A DNA stretch of 64,000 bases from positions 62,001-126,000 of the forward strand of contig NZ_CP119802.1 of the NCBI RefSeq assembly GCF_029338355.1, in the 5' to 3' direction. Under the pieces are notes generated by a model, which was given only the letters and a program-made list of their open reading frames with translations, was not told where the DNA came from and did not search any database. The position numbers and the translations under genes are program-made. The stretch is from Halosegnis marinus (GTDB lineage: Archaea; Halobacteriota; Halobacteria; Halobacteriales; Haloarculaceae). Positions 24,717-33,193 of this stretch are shown here, piece by piece (position 1 is the first letter of the stretch; every line of letters starts with the position of its first letter).

Positions 24717-26066
24717 ATGGAACTGTTCGGGACCGCGGGTATCCGCGGCGACGTACGCGAGCGGGTGACGCCGGCGCTCGCGCTGTCGGTCGGGCGCGCG
24801 GCCGCGGCCGAGGCGGGCGGCGGCGAGTTCGCCGTCGGTCGCGACGGCCGCGAGACGGGACGGGCGCTCGCCGACGCGCTCGCGGCGGGTCTCCAGTCGG
24901 GCGGCGCGCGCGTCGTCCGCGTCGGGCAGGTCCCGACGCCGGGGCTCGCCTACGCCTCCCGTGGCCGCCGCGGTGTCGTGGTCACCGCGAGCCACAACCC
25001 CCCGACCGACAACGGGCTGAAGCTGTTCCGCGACGGCACCGAGTACGACCGCGAGGCCGAGCGGGCCGTCGAGGAGCGGGCCGCGGCCGACGACCCGCCC
25101 GCCGCGTGGGACGCGTTCGGCGACAGCGAGCGCGCCGAGGTCCTCGCCGACTACCGGGCCGCCGTCGCGGCCTACGCCCGGGGGTTCGGCGCCGACCCCG
25201 ACGGCCTCCGGGTGGCCGTCGATTGCGGCACCGGGATGGCGAGCGTCGCGACGCCGCAGGTGCTTCGCACGCTCGGCGCGGACGTGGTCGCGCTCAACGC
25301 GCAGGTGGACGGCCACTTCCCCGGCCGCGAGTCGAAGCCGACGGCCGAGTCGCTCGCCGACCTCCGGGCCTTCGTCCGGGACGGCGACTTCGACCTCGGC
25401 ATCGGCCACGACGGCGACGCCGACCGCATCGTCGTCGTGGACGCGGAGGGCGAGGTCGTCCACGAGGACACCGTCGTCGCCGTCCTCGCGGAGCGGTTCG
25501 TCGCTGCGAGCGCCGCCGCCGACCCCGTCGTCGTGACGACGCCGAACGCCTCCGCGCGCATCGACGAGCGGGTCCGGGCCGCGGGCGGCCGCGTCGAGCG
25601 CGTCCGACTGGGCGCGCTCCACGAGGGGATGGCGACCGCGCTCGACGACGGCGACGACGGGACCGAGGTCGCGTTCGCCGCGGAGCCGTGGAAGCACATC
25701 CACCCGGAGCACGGCCCGTGGATAGACGGCGTGGCGAGCGCCGCCGTGTTGACGCGGCTCGCCGCCGACGAGGGGCTCGACGGCCTGCGCGCGCCCGTCA
25801 CGGAGCGCCCGTACCGGAAGGTGTCCATCCCCTGCCCCGACGGGGAGAAAGCGCGGGTGATGGCGGCCGTCGCCGACTCGCTCCCCGCCGAGTTCCCCGA
25901 CGCCGCGGTGGACACGGAGTACGGCGTCCGCATCGAGCGCGCGGACGCCTCGTGGGTCCTCGTCCGACCCTCCGGCACGGAGCCGTACGTCAGACTCTAC
26001 GCGGAAGCCGACGACGTGGACGCGCTGGTCGAGCGCGCCCGGACCGTAATCGAGGCGGAACTGTAG
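24717..26066 (+). CDS. glmM: Phosphoglucosamine/phosphomannomutase family enzyme
   Basis: 449 aa, alpha-D-phosphohexomutase superfamily. The phosphoserine loop is TASHNPPTDNG with Ser92. The metal site is DGDADR with Asp232, Asp234 and Asp236. The sugar-binding loop is EPWKHIHPEHG and the phosphate-binding loop near the end is RPSGTEPYVR. It interconverts hexosamine or hexose 1- and 6-phosphates for glycan precursors. The archaeal GlmM assignment fits the FGTAGIRG start, but substrate preference is not proven. Confidence 0.88.
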   Translation: MELFGTAGIRGDVRERVTPALALSVGRAAAAEAGGGEFAVGRDGRETGRALADALAAGLQSGGARVVRVGQVPTPGLAYASRGRRGVVVTASHNPPTDNGLKLFRDGTEYDREAERAVEERAAADDPPAAWDAFGDSERAEVLADYRAAVAAYARGFGADPDGLRVAVDCGTGMASVATPQVLRTLGADVVALNAQVDGHFPGRESKPTAESLADLRAFVRDGDFDLGIGHDGDADRIVVVDAEGEVVHEDTVVAVLAERFVAASAAADPVVVTTPNASARIDERVRAAGGRVERVRLGALHEGMATALDDGDDGTEVAFAAEPWKHIHPEHGPWIDGVASAAVLTRLAADEGLDGLRAPVTERPYRKVSIPCPDGEKARVMAAVADSLPAEFPDAAVDTEYGVRIERADASWVLVRPSGTEPYVRLYAEADDVDALVERARTVIEAEL

Positions 26067-26100
26067 CTCGCGACGACATTCAGAAACGCCGAGAACAGTC

Positions 26101-26106
26101 TATATA
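26101..26106 (+). promoter_or_regulatory. TATA box of the nucleoside ABC transporter operon
   Basis: TATATA lies 30 nt before the ATG at 26136, in a relatively AT-rich gap. It predicts a transcription start near 26130 for the BMP-ATPase-permease operon. Confidence 0.6.
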
Positions 26107-26135
26107 GACCTCGGTGCGGGTTTTTCGTAGTCCTT

Positions 26136-27254
26136 ATGCCGGGGCGTGCCGGCCGTTCACCCGAGATGCAACTCGATAGGCGGCGGTTCATCACGGGCGC
26201 GGGGATGGCTGGTATCGCGGGACTCGCCGGGTGTAGCGGCGGTCCCTCCGGAGACGGGAACGGAAACGGGGGCGGCGACGGCGACGGCGACACCAACGTC
26301 GGGATGGTGTACGCGACCGGCGGCCTCGGCGACGGCTCGTTCAACGACCAGGCGCAGACGGGCGTCCAGCGCGCCGAGTCCGAACTCGGCATCCAGTACC
26401 AGGAGGCCCAGCCGCAGGAGGTCGCCGACTTCTCGGACCTCCAGCAGGAGTTCGCCTCCTCGTCGGACCCGAACTACGACCTCGTGTCGTGTATCGGCTT
26501 CCTGCAGGCGGACGCGCTGACCGACAACGCCGCGGAGTACCCCGACCAGCACTTCCAGATCATCGACTCGGCCGTGGACGCCGACAACGTGGCCTCCTAC
26601 GGCTTCGCGGAGCACGAGGGCTCGTACCTCGTCGGCCAGATGGCGGGGCTGCTCACCACGCAGTCGTTCTCCGCGGGCGCCGGCTCGACGCAGTCCGACT
26701 CCACGAACGTCGGCTTCGTCGGCGGCGTCGAGGGCGACCTCATCGGGAAGTTCGAGGCCGGCTTCACGGCGGGCGTGAAGGCAGCGAACGACGACGTGGA
26801 CGTCCAGACGAACTACGTCGGGGACTTCAACGACCCGGCCGGCGGCCAGGAGGCCGCCCTCTCGATGTACGACAGCGGGGCGGACATCGTCTACCACGCG
26901 GCCGGCAACACGGGCACGGGCGTCTTCCGTGCGGCACAGGAGCGCGGCCGCTTCGCCGTCGGCGTCGACCGCGACCAGTCGGTCACCCGCGAGTCGTTCG
27001 CGGACGTCATCCTCGCGTCGATGGTCAAGCGCGTCGACAACGCCGTCTTCGACTGCATCGAGGCGGAGGTCAACGGGGAGTTCCCCGGCGGCGAGTCCGT
27101 CGCGCTCGGCCTCGACGACGACGGCGTCGCGCTCGTCTACGGTCAGGAGCTCGGCGACGCGATTCCCGACGACGTGACGAGCGCCGTCTCGTCCTCCCGG
27201 CAGTCCATCATCGACGGCGACATCTCCGTCCCCACGGACCCGAACGACGCCTGA
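26136..27254 (+). CDS. BMP-family ABC transporter lipoprotein (nucleoside-binding)
   Basis: About 372 aa. A Tat-type RRRFITGAG signal and lipobox LAGCSGG are followed by a Gly/Asp-rich linker and a two-lobed basic-membrane-protein domain (VGMVYATGGLGDGSFND, VSCIGFLQADAL, VGFVGGVEGDLIGKFEAGF, VYHAAGNTGTGVF, VGVDRDQS). Such proteins capture purine or pyrimidine nucleosides outside the membrane. ATG 26136 fits the TATA box; the internal ATG 26166 (MQLDRRRF) is an equally plausible start. It is followed after 6 bp by the ATPase gene. Confidence 0.92.
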   Translation: MPGRAGRSPEMQLDRRRFITGAGMAGIAGLAGCSGGPSGDGNGNGGGDGDGDTNVGMVYATGGLGDGSFNDQAQTGVQRAESELGIQYQEAQPQEVADFSDLQQEFASSSDPNYDLVSCIGFLQADALTDNAAEYPDQHFQIIDSAVDADNVASYGFAEHEGSYLVGQMAGLLTTQSFSAGAGSTQSDSTNVGFVGGVEGDLIGKFEAGFTAGVKAANDDVDVQTNYVGDFNDPAGGQEAALSMYDSGADIVYHAAGNTGTGVFRAAQERGRFAVGVDRDQSVTRESFADVILASMVKRVDNAVFDCIEAEVNGEFPGGESVALGLDDDGVALVYGQELGDAIPDDVTSAVSSSRQSIIDGDISVPTDPNDA

Positions 27255-27260
27255 GACGGG

Positions 27261-28814
27261 ATGAGTGATGCCGTCCATCTCGACGGGATAACCAAGCGGT
27301 TCCCCGGCGTCGTCGCCAACGACGACGTGACGCTCGAAGTCGAACGGGGGAGCGTCCACGCGCTGCTCGGCGAGAACGGAGCCGGCAAGACGACGCTGAT
27401 GAACGTGCTGTACGGCCTCTACGAGCCGAACGAGGGGCGCGTGGTCGTCGACGGAACCGAGCGCGACTTCGACTCGCCGCGCGACGCCATCGACGCCGGC
27501 GTCGGGATGATACACCAGCACTTCATGCTGGTCGACCCGATGACGGTCGCGGAGAACATCACGCTCGGCAACGAGCCGCGAAAGTGGGGCGGCCTCGCGG
27601 TCGACCGCGACCGCGCGCGCCGCGAGGTGCGCGACCTGTCCGAGCGGTACGGGTTCGCGGTCGACCCCGACGACCGCATCGAGGACGTCAGCGTCGGCGT
27701 CCAACAGCGCGTCGAGATACTGAAAGCGCTGTACCGCGGCGCGGATGTGCTCATCCTCGACGAGCCGACGGCCGTGCTCACCCCCCAGGAGGTCGAGGAC
27801 CTCTTCGAGGTGTTCGAGGAGCTGACCGAGGCCGGCAAGACGATCATCTTCATCACCCACAAGCTCGGCGAGGCGATGGACGCCGCCGACGAGGTGACCG
27901 TCCTCCGCGACGGCCGCAACGTGGGCACCGTCGAGGCCGACGGGACGACCCGCGAGCGGCTGGCCGAACTGATGGTCGGCCGCGAGGTGCTGATGGAGAC
28001 GGCGAAGGCACCGGCCGAGCCGGGCGCGGACGTGCTCGGCGTCGAGGGGCTGTCCGTGCGCGACGAGCGCGGCGTCCGCGCCGTGACCGACGCGACCTTC
28101 CGCGTCCGCGAGGGCGAGGTGTTCGGCATCGCCGGAGTGGACGGCAACGGCCAGGCGGAACTCGTGGAGGCGATAACGGGACTTCGGGCGCCCGAGGACG
28201 GCCGTGTCAGCATCGGTGGGCGCGACGTCACGGGCGACAGCCGCCGCGACCGCATCGACGCGGGGATGGCGTACATCCCCGAGGACAGACAGGAGCGCGG
28301 GCTGGTGATGGAGTTCGACCTCGTCGAGAACGGGCTGCTCGGGAGCCAGCACACCGCGGAGTTCGCCCGGGGCGGCCGCATCGACTGGGAGCACACCCGC
28401 GAGCACGCCGAGTCGCTCATCGCGGAGTACGACGTGCGCCCGCCGGACGCGAGCGCCGAGTCGGCGGCGCTGTCGGGCGGGAACCAACAGAAGTTCATCG
28501 TCGGGCGGGAGTTCGAGCGCGACCCGTCGCTGCTCGTCGCGACCCACCCGACCCGCGGGGTGGACATCGGCTCGACCGAGTTCATCCACGACCGCCTGCT
28601 CGAACTGCGCGACGCGGGCGGCGCGGTGCTGCTCGTCTCCTCGAAGCTGGAGGAGGTGCAGTCGCTCTCCGACCGGCTGGCCGTGATGCACGGCGGCGAC
28701 CTGATGGCCGTCGTCGACCCGGACGACGTGACCGAGGAGGAACTGGGCCTGTTGATGGCCGGCGAGGAGCCGGCCCGCGACATCGAGAGCCGCCGGCTCG
28801 GGGGTGACTCGTGA
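27261..28814 (+). CDS. Nucleoside ABC transporter ATPase (two NBDs)
   Basis: 517 aa with two nucleotide-binding domains, as in RbsA/NupO-type importers. NBD1: Walker A GENGAGKTT with Lys43, a degenerate signature SVGVQQRVEI, Walker B LILDEPTAVLTPQE and switch His in FITHKLGEA. NBD2: degenerate Walker A GVDGNGQAEL, intact signature LSGGNQQKFIVGRE, and an unusual Walker B LLVATHPTRGVD. Such asymmetry is normal for this family. Its stop overlaps the first permease start (GTGA). Confidence 0.93.
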   Translation: MSDAVHLDGITKRFPGVVANDDVTLEVERGSVHALLGENGAGKTTLMNVLYGLYEPNEGRVVVDGTERDFDSPRDAIDAGVGMIHQHFMLVDPMTVAENITLGNEPRKWGGLAVDRDRARREVRDLSERYGFAVDPDDRIEDVSVGVQQRVEILKALYRGADVLILDEPTAVLTPQEVEDLFEVFEELTEAGKTIIFITHKLGEAMDAADEVTVLRDGRNVGTVEADGTTRERLAELMVGREVLMETAKAPAEPGADVLGVEGLSVRDERGVRAVTDATFRVREGEVFGIAGVDGNGQAELVEAITGLRAPEDGRVSIGGRDVTGDSRRDRIDAGMAYIPEDRQERGLVMEFDLVENGLLGSQHTAEFARGGRIDWEHTREHAESLIAEYDVRPPDASAESAALSGGNQQKFIVGREFERDPSLLVATHPTRGVDIGSTEFIHDRLLELRDAGGAVLLVSSKLEEVQSLSDRLAVMHGGDLMAVVDPDDVTEEELGLLMAGEEPARDIESRRLGGDS

Positions 28815-30148
28815 GCGACCTCCGCGAGCGGGGCGAGCGCGCGCTCGCGCGGCTGGTCGAGGCGTCCGCCGCCGAGCGGTTCGCCATCAGTTTCGCGGCG
28901 CTGGTCTGTTCCGTCCTCGTCGGGACGGCCATCATCCTCGTCTCGGGGCGCGTGGCCGACTGCACGAGCGCGGCGTTCGTGCTCACGCACCCGGCGCCGT
29001 TCGGCCTCCCGCGGCTGTTCTCCGTCGGCTTCTGTTACGACCCGATAGCGGTGTACGACCGGCTGTTCCTCGGCGCGCTCGGCGACCCGCTCAAGGACGG
29101 GTGGGGACCGCTCACCCCGTTCTCGGGCGGGCCGCTGAACCCGTTCCGCGAGGGGTGGAACCCGCTGAACCGCCAGATTGCGGTGACCCTCCGGGAGACG
29201 ACGGTCCTGATATTCACCGGCCTCTCCGTCGCCGTCGCTTTCCGCGCCGGCGTGTTCAACATCGGGACGCAGGGCCAGCTCGTCGTCGGCGGGCTCGCGA
29301 GCGCGCTGGCGGTGCTCGCCGCGGCCCCCTACGTCTCCGGGCTGGTCGGCACGCTGGTGCTCGTCCCGCTCGCGCTCGTCGTGGGCGCGCTCGGCGGCGG
29401 TGCCTACGGCGCGATTCCCGGCCTGCTGAAGGCGTACGCCGACGCCAACGAGGTCATCACGACAATCATGCTGAACTTCGTCGCGACGGGCGTCGTCGGC
29501 TACCTCGTCCTGAACCACTTCAAGGACCCCGAGAGCGCGGCGACCCAGACCCGCTCGCTCCCGGAGTACGCCGACTTCCCCGCGCTGCTGTTCGACCCGC
29601 GCAACGACTTCTCGATACTCGCGCTGCTCGTCGGCGTGGCCGTCGTCGCGGGCGTGTACTACCTGCTCACCCGCACGTCGTTCGGCTACGACCTGCGGAC
29701 GAGCGGCCTCCAGCCGGAGGCCGCCGAGTACGGCGGCGTCGACGCCAAGCGGACCGTCGTGACGAGCTTCGCGCTGTCGGGCGCGCTCGGCGGTATCGCC
29801 GGCGCGCTCTACGTCGTGATGATACTCGGGCAGTACCAGACGGGCGTGCCGTCGTACGGGTTCGACGGCATCACCGTCTCCATCCTCGCGGGGAACAACC
29901 CCCTCGGGGTCGGCTTCGCCGCGCTGCTGTTCGGCGTGTTGAAGTCCGGCACCGTGGTCGTGGACTTCGCGACCGACGTGCCGCCACAGCTCGTCGGCGT
30001 GCTCCGCGGGCTCATCATCCTGTTCGTGGCGATGCCGGAGTTCTTCCGGCTGCTCGGCCGGCGCGCGGAGTCGGTCCAGCGCCGCGTCGGGCGGGGCGCG
30101 AACCGCGTCGCCGCCGACGGCGGGCGCGGGGGTGAGAACGATGAGTGA
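28811..30148 (+). CDS. Nucleoside ABC transporter permease 1
   Basis: 445 aa with about nine to ten hydrophobic segments and the BPD_transp_2 core: FRAGVFNIGTQGQLVVGGLASALAVL, GLLKAYADANEVITTIMLNF and GILAGNNPLGVGFAALLFG-type segments. It starts at GTG 28811, overlapping the ATPase stop by 4 bp. The N-terminal 100 residues form an extra soluble/TM extension. With the second permease it should form the membrane channel for nucleosides. Confidence 0.9.
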   Translation: MSDLRERGERALARLVEASAAERFAISFAALVCSVLVGTAIILVSGRVADCTSAAFVLTHPAPFGLPRLFSVGFCYDPIAVYDRLFLGALGDPLKDGWGPLTPFSGGPLNPFREGWNPLNRQIAVTLRETTVLIFTGLSVAVAFRAGVFNIGTQGQLVVGGLASALAVLAAAPYVSGLVGTLVLVPLALVVGALGGGAYGAIPGLLKAYADANEVITTIMLNFVATGVVGYLVLNHFKDPESAATQTRSLPEYADFPALLFDPRNDFSILALLVGVAVVAGVYYLLTRTSFGYDLRTSGLQPEAAEYGGVDAKRTVVTSFALSGALGGIAGALYVVMILGQYQTGVPSYGFDGITVSILAGNNPLGVGFAALLFGVLKSGTVVVDFATDVPPQLVGVLRGLIILFVAMPEFFRLLGRRAESVQRRVGRGANRVAADGGRGGENDE

Positions 30149-31316
30149 CACGGCGCTCGCTCGCGTCCGCGACCGCCTGCCCTCTGGCCGGCGGCTCTAC
30201 GGCGTCGTCGCCGTGGCCGTCGTCCTCGCCGTCGTGGCCGTCGGGGGGACCCTGTTGCCCGACTCGCTGCTCGGGACGCTGTTCACCGCCCTCGTTCGCG
30301 AGGCGACCGCGGAGTCGGCGCTCCGGCTCGCGGTCCCCATCGCGCTCGCGGCGCTGGGCGGCATCTTCGCCGAGAAGAGCGGGGTCATCAACATCGGGCT
30401 GGAGGGGCTGCTCATCATCGCGGCGTTCGTCGCCGTCTGGATGGCCGAGACGACGGGAAGCCTGCTCGCCGGCTTCTGGCTCGGCGTGCTCGCCTCGACG
30501 CTGCTGGCGCTGCTGTTCGCCGTCGTCTGTATCGAGTACCGCGCCGACCAGATCATCGCGGGGCTCGCCGTCTGGCTCATCGCGCTCGGCCTCGCGCCGT
30601 TCGCCTCGCAGGTCATCTACGGCGGGCCGAACACCGCGACGGTCGGGACGGTGCCGACGCTCCCGGAGGTGCTCGGCTTCCTGCCGGAGAGCGGCACTAT
30701 CCCCCAGCGGCTCGGCTTCCCCGACGTCGGCGTCGGGGTCGTGGACGGCGCGACGGAGTTCCTCGCCGGCGCCGTAACCCGGCCGGTGTTCTTCCTCGCG
30801 GACGTGCTGCTGAACGCCTCGCTGTCGGTGTACCTGATGTTCGTCATGGTCGCCGCCTCGTGGTACGGACTCTACCGGACGCGGTTCGGCCGGTGGGTCC
30901 GCGCCAGCGGGGAGAACCCGAAGGCGCTCGACACCGCCGGCGTCAGCGTCTCCCGCGTCCGCTACGGCGCGGTGACGCTGTCGGGGGTGCTGTCGGGGAT
31001 GGGCGGCGCGTCGCTCGCGCTCGGCATCGGCCAGTTCACCGGCAACGGCCCGACGATGGTGAACGGGAAGGGGTTCATCGCCATCGTCACCTACCTGTTC
31101 GGCAACTACAACCCCGTCGGGGCGTTCCTCTCGACGATGCTGTTCGCCGGACTGGACGCGCTCCAGGTCGCGCTCCAGACCACCGGCACCGGACTGCCCG
31201 GCTCGCTCGTCCGCATCATCCCGTTCGTCACGGTCGTCGTCGTGCTGGCGCTCGTGGGGCGCACGCGCATCCCCGAGGCCGCCGGCGACCACTACGAGTC
31301 GGGCGAGGACCGGTAG
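30141..31316 (+). CDS. Nucleoside ABC transporter permease 2
   Basis: 391 aa, nine to ten hydrophobic segments, with the signature GGIFAEKSGVINIGLEGLLIIAAFVAVW early and GENPKALDTAGVSVSRVRYGAVTLSGVLSGMGGASLALG later, typical of the second BMP-type permease. ATG 30141 lies inside the last codons of permease 1 (8-bp overlap). The last gene of the transporter operon is followed after 45 bp by cytidine deaminase. Confidence 0.9.
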   Translation: MSDTALARVRDRLPSGRRLYGVVAVAVVLAVVAVGGTLLPDSLLGTLFTALVREATAESALRLAVPIALAALGGIFAEKSGVINIGLEGLLIIAAFVAVWMAETTGSLLAGFWLGVLASTLLALLFAVVCIEYRADQIIAGLAVWLIALGLAPFASQVIYGGPNTATVGTVPTLPEVLGFLPESGTIPQRLGFPDVGVGVVDGATEFLAGAVTRPVFFLADVLLNASLSVYLMFVMVAASWYGLYRTRFGRWVRASGENPKALDTAGVSVSRVRYGAVTLSGVLSGMGGASLALGIGQFTGNGPTMVNGKGFIAIVTYLFGNYNPVGAFLSTMLFAGLDALQVALQTTGTGLPGSLVRIIPFVTVVVVLALVGRTRIPEAAGDHYESGEDR

Positions 31317-31361
31317 GCCGGCGGTCGGAGCCCCTTTCCCCCCGCCCGCGGTAGCGGGCGC

Positions 31362-31757
31362 ATGGACACCGACGACCTCGTGGCCGCGGCGCGCGACGCG
31401 CTGACGGACGCGTACGTCCCCTACTCCGAGTACCGCGTCGGCGCGGCGCTGCTGACCGCCGACGGCACCCTCTACACGGGCTGTAACATCGAGAACGCGA
31501 ACTACTCGAACTCGCTCCACGCCGAGGAGGTGGCGCTCGCGGAGGCGGTGAAGAACGGCCACACCGAGTTCGCGGCGCTCGCCGTCTCCTCGGGGGCCCG
31601 CGACGGCGTCACGCCCTGCGGGATGTGTCGGCAGTCGCTCGCGGAGTTCTGCGACGAGTCGCTCCCCGTCCACTGCGACGACGACGACGGGGTGGCGACG
31701 TACACGCTCGGCGAACTCATCCCGAACACCATCGACCGCGGGACGCTCGGCAAGTAG
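31362..31757 (+). CDS. cdd: Cytidine deaminase
   Basis: A 131-aa zinc-dependent cytidine deaminase of the tetrameric type. Zinc ligands: His53 with catalytic Glu55 in HAEE, and Cys86 and Cys89 in PCGMC. The substrate contact YVPYSEYRVGAALLTADG and CNIENANY are present. It converts imported (deoxy)cytidine to (deoxy)uridine, ready for phosphorolysis by the phosphorylase two genes downstream. Transporter and enzyme adjacency supports nucleoside use. Confidence 0.95.
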   Translation: MDTDDLVAAARDALTDAYVPYSEYRVGAALLTADGTLYTGCNIENANYSNSLHAEEVALAEAVKNGHTEFAALAVSSGARDGVTPCGMCRQSLAEFCDESLPVHCDDDDGVATYTLGELIPNTIDRGTLGK

Positions 31758-32147
31758 TCACCGGGGCTCGACGAACTCGAACGGGATGCCGATGTGGCCC
31801 TCGGGCGCGACGAACGCCCGGCGGTAGGGGCCGAGGCCATCCTCCGGCGGGTCGCCGACGAACGAGAGGCCGAGGGCCTCGGCGTCGGCCATCGCTGTCG
31901 AGAGGTCGTCCACCTCGAAGGCGACGTGGGCGGCGGAGTACCGGCCGACGGTGTCGAGCAGGTCGTCCGCCGGCGACCCGCGCGCCTCGCGCACGACGAG
32001 GTGGAACTCGGCGCTCCCCGTCCCGAAGAAGGCGACCCGGACCGGCCCCTCGGTCGTCGCCCGGAGGTCGAGGCCGAGCGACTCGTAGAACGCGACCGCG
32101 CGCTCGAAGTCGGCGTCGAGCAGCTGCCCGACGTGGTGGATATCCAT
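31758..32147 (-). CDS. VOC-family (glyoxalase/bleomycin-resistance fold) protein
   Basis: A 129-aa single VOC domain: MDIHHVGQLLDADFERAVAFYESLGLDL ... HVAFEVDDLSTAMADAEALGLSF ... GHIGIPFEFVEP. Likely metal ligands are His in HHVGQ, Glu in AEFHLV and His in AAHVAF. It may be an epimerase or dioxygenase; no substrate can be assigned. It is inserted on the opposite strand between cdd and the nucleoside phosphorylase; its stop abuts that of cdd without a base between. Confidence 0.75.
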   Translation of the reverse strand: MDIHHVGQLLDADFERAVAFYESLGLDLRATTEGPVRVAFFGTGSAEFHLVVREARGSPADDLLDTVGRYSAAHVAFEVDDLSTAMADAEALGLSFVGDPPEDGLGPYRRAFVAPEGHIGIPFEFVEPR

Positions 32148-32226
32148 ACCCGCCGGGCGACCGGTGCGGGCATCAACGTTCGCCCGGACCCGACAGGGAT
32201 TAGGGGCCGGTGGGCCGACTTCGGAT

Positions 32227-33048
32227 ATGAACGACAGCGAGAACCCGAACGACGAGGAGCAGTACCACCTCGGCATCGGGCCGGACGACACCGCGGGGCC
32301 CGTCCTGTTGCCGGGCGACCCCGAGCGCGTCCCGAAGATCGCCGAGAAGTGGACCGACGCCGAGGAGACGGGCAGCCACCGCGAGTACCGGACGATGACC
32401 GGCCGCTACGAGGGCGAACCCGTCTCGGTCACGTCAACGGGCATCGGCTCGCCGTCGGCGGCCATCGCGGTCGAGGAGCACGCGAACATCGGGACGGGGA
32501 CGTTCATGCGCGTCGGCTCCTGCGGCGCCATCCAGCCGGGGATGGAGGTCGGCGACCTCGTCATCACCACGGGGGCCGTCCGACAGGAGGGCACGTCGGG
32601 CGAGTACGTCCGCGAGGACTACCCCGCGACGGCCCACCCAGAGGTCGTGACGGCGCTCGTCACGGCCTGTGAGGAACTCGGCTACGACTACCACTGCGGC
32701 GTCACCTGCTCGACGGACTCCTTCTACGCCGGTCAGGGGCGACCGGGCTACGGCGGGTTCGAGGCGGCGGGCGCGGACGACCTGGTCGAGGAGCTACAGA
32801 ACGCCGGCGTCCTCAACTTCGAGATGGAGGCGTCGGCCATCCTCACGGTAGCGAACCTCTACGGCCTGCGGGCCGGGGCGGTGTGTACGGTGTACGCGAA
32901 CCGGGTCACCGGGGAGTTCCGCACCGAGGGCGAGCGGCGCGCGGGCGAGGTGGCCTCGAAGGCCGCGACTATCCTCGCGGCGATGGACCGCGCGAAGGCG
33001 GCGGCCGGCGCGGACCGCTGGCACGCGGGGCTGTCACTGGACCGATAG
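32227..33048 (+). CDS. udp: Nucleoside phosphorylase (uridine phosphorylase family)
   Basis: A 273-aa PNP/UDP family enzyme. LLPGDPERVPKIAEKW binds phosphate near the start, IGSPSAAIAVEE and RVGSCGAIQPGMEVGDLVI give the substrate loop, and FEMEASAILTVANLYGLRAG near 200-220 is the purine/ribose site. It splits nucleosides with phosphate to base plus ribose-1-phosphate. The context (BMP transporter, cdd) favours uridine as substrate. ATG 32227 chosen. Confidence 0.88.
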   Translation: MNDSENPNDEEQYHLGIGPDDTAGPVLLPGDPERVPKIAEKWTDAEETGSHREYRTMTGRYEGEPVSVTSTGIGSPSAAIAVEEHANIGTGTFMRVGSCGAIQPGMEVGDLVITTGAVRQEGTSGEYVREDYPATAHPEVVTALVTACEELGYDYHCGVTCSTDSFYAGQGRPGYGGFEAAGADDLVEELQNAGVLNFEMEASAILTVANLYGLRAGAVCTVYANRVTGEFRTEGERRAGEVASKAATILAAMDRAKAAAGADRWHAGLSLDR

Positions 33049-33193
33049 CGGACGGGCGACAGACGGGAGGCAGCGCGGAGTGTCGCGCGACGGCCTCGGC
33101 AGACCCCGCTCGGTTCGTCAGGTCACGCGGGCGCTGGGCGCGTGTCGGTACTTGAAGCTACGCGGCGGTGAGAACGGAAGAGAACGACCCGAC

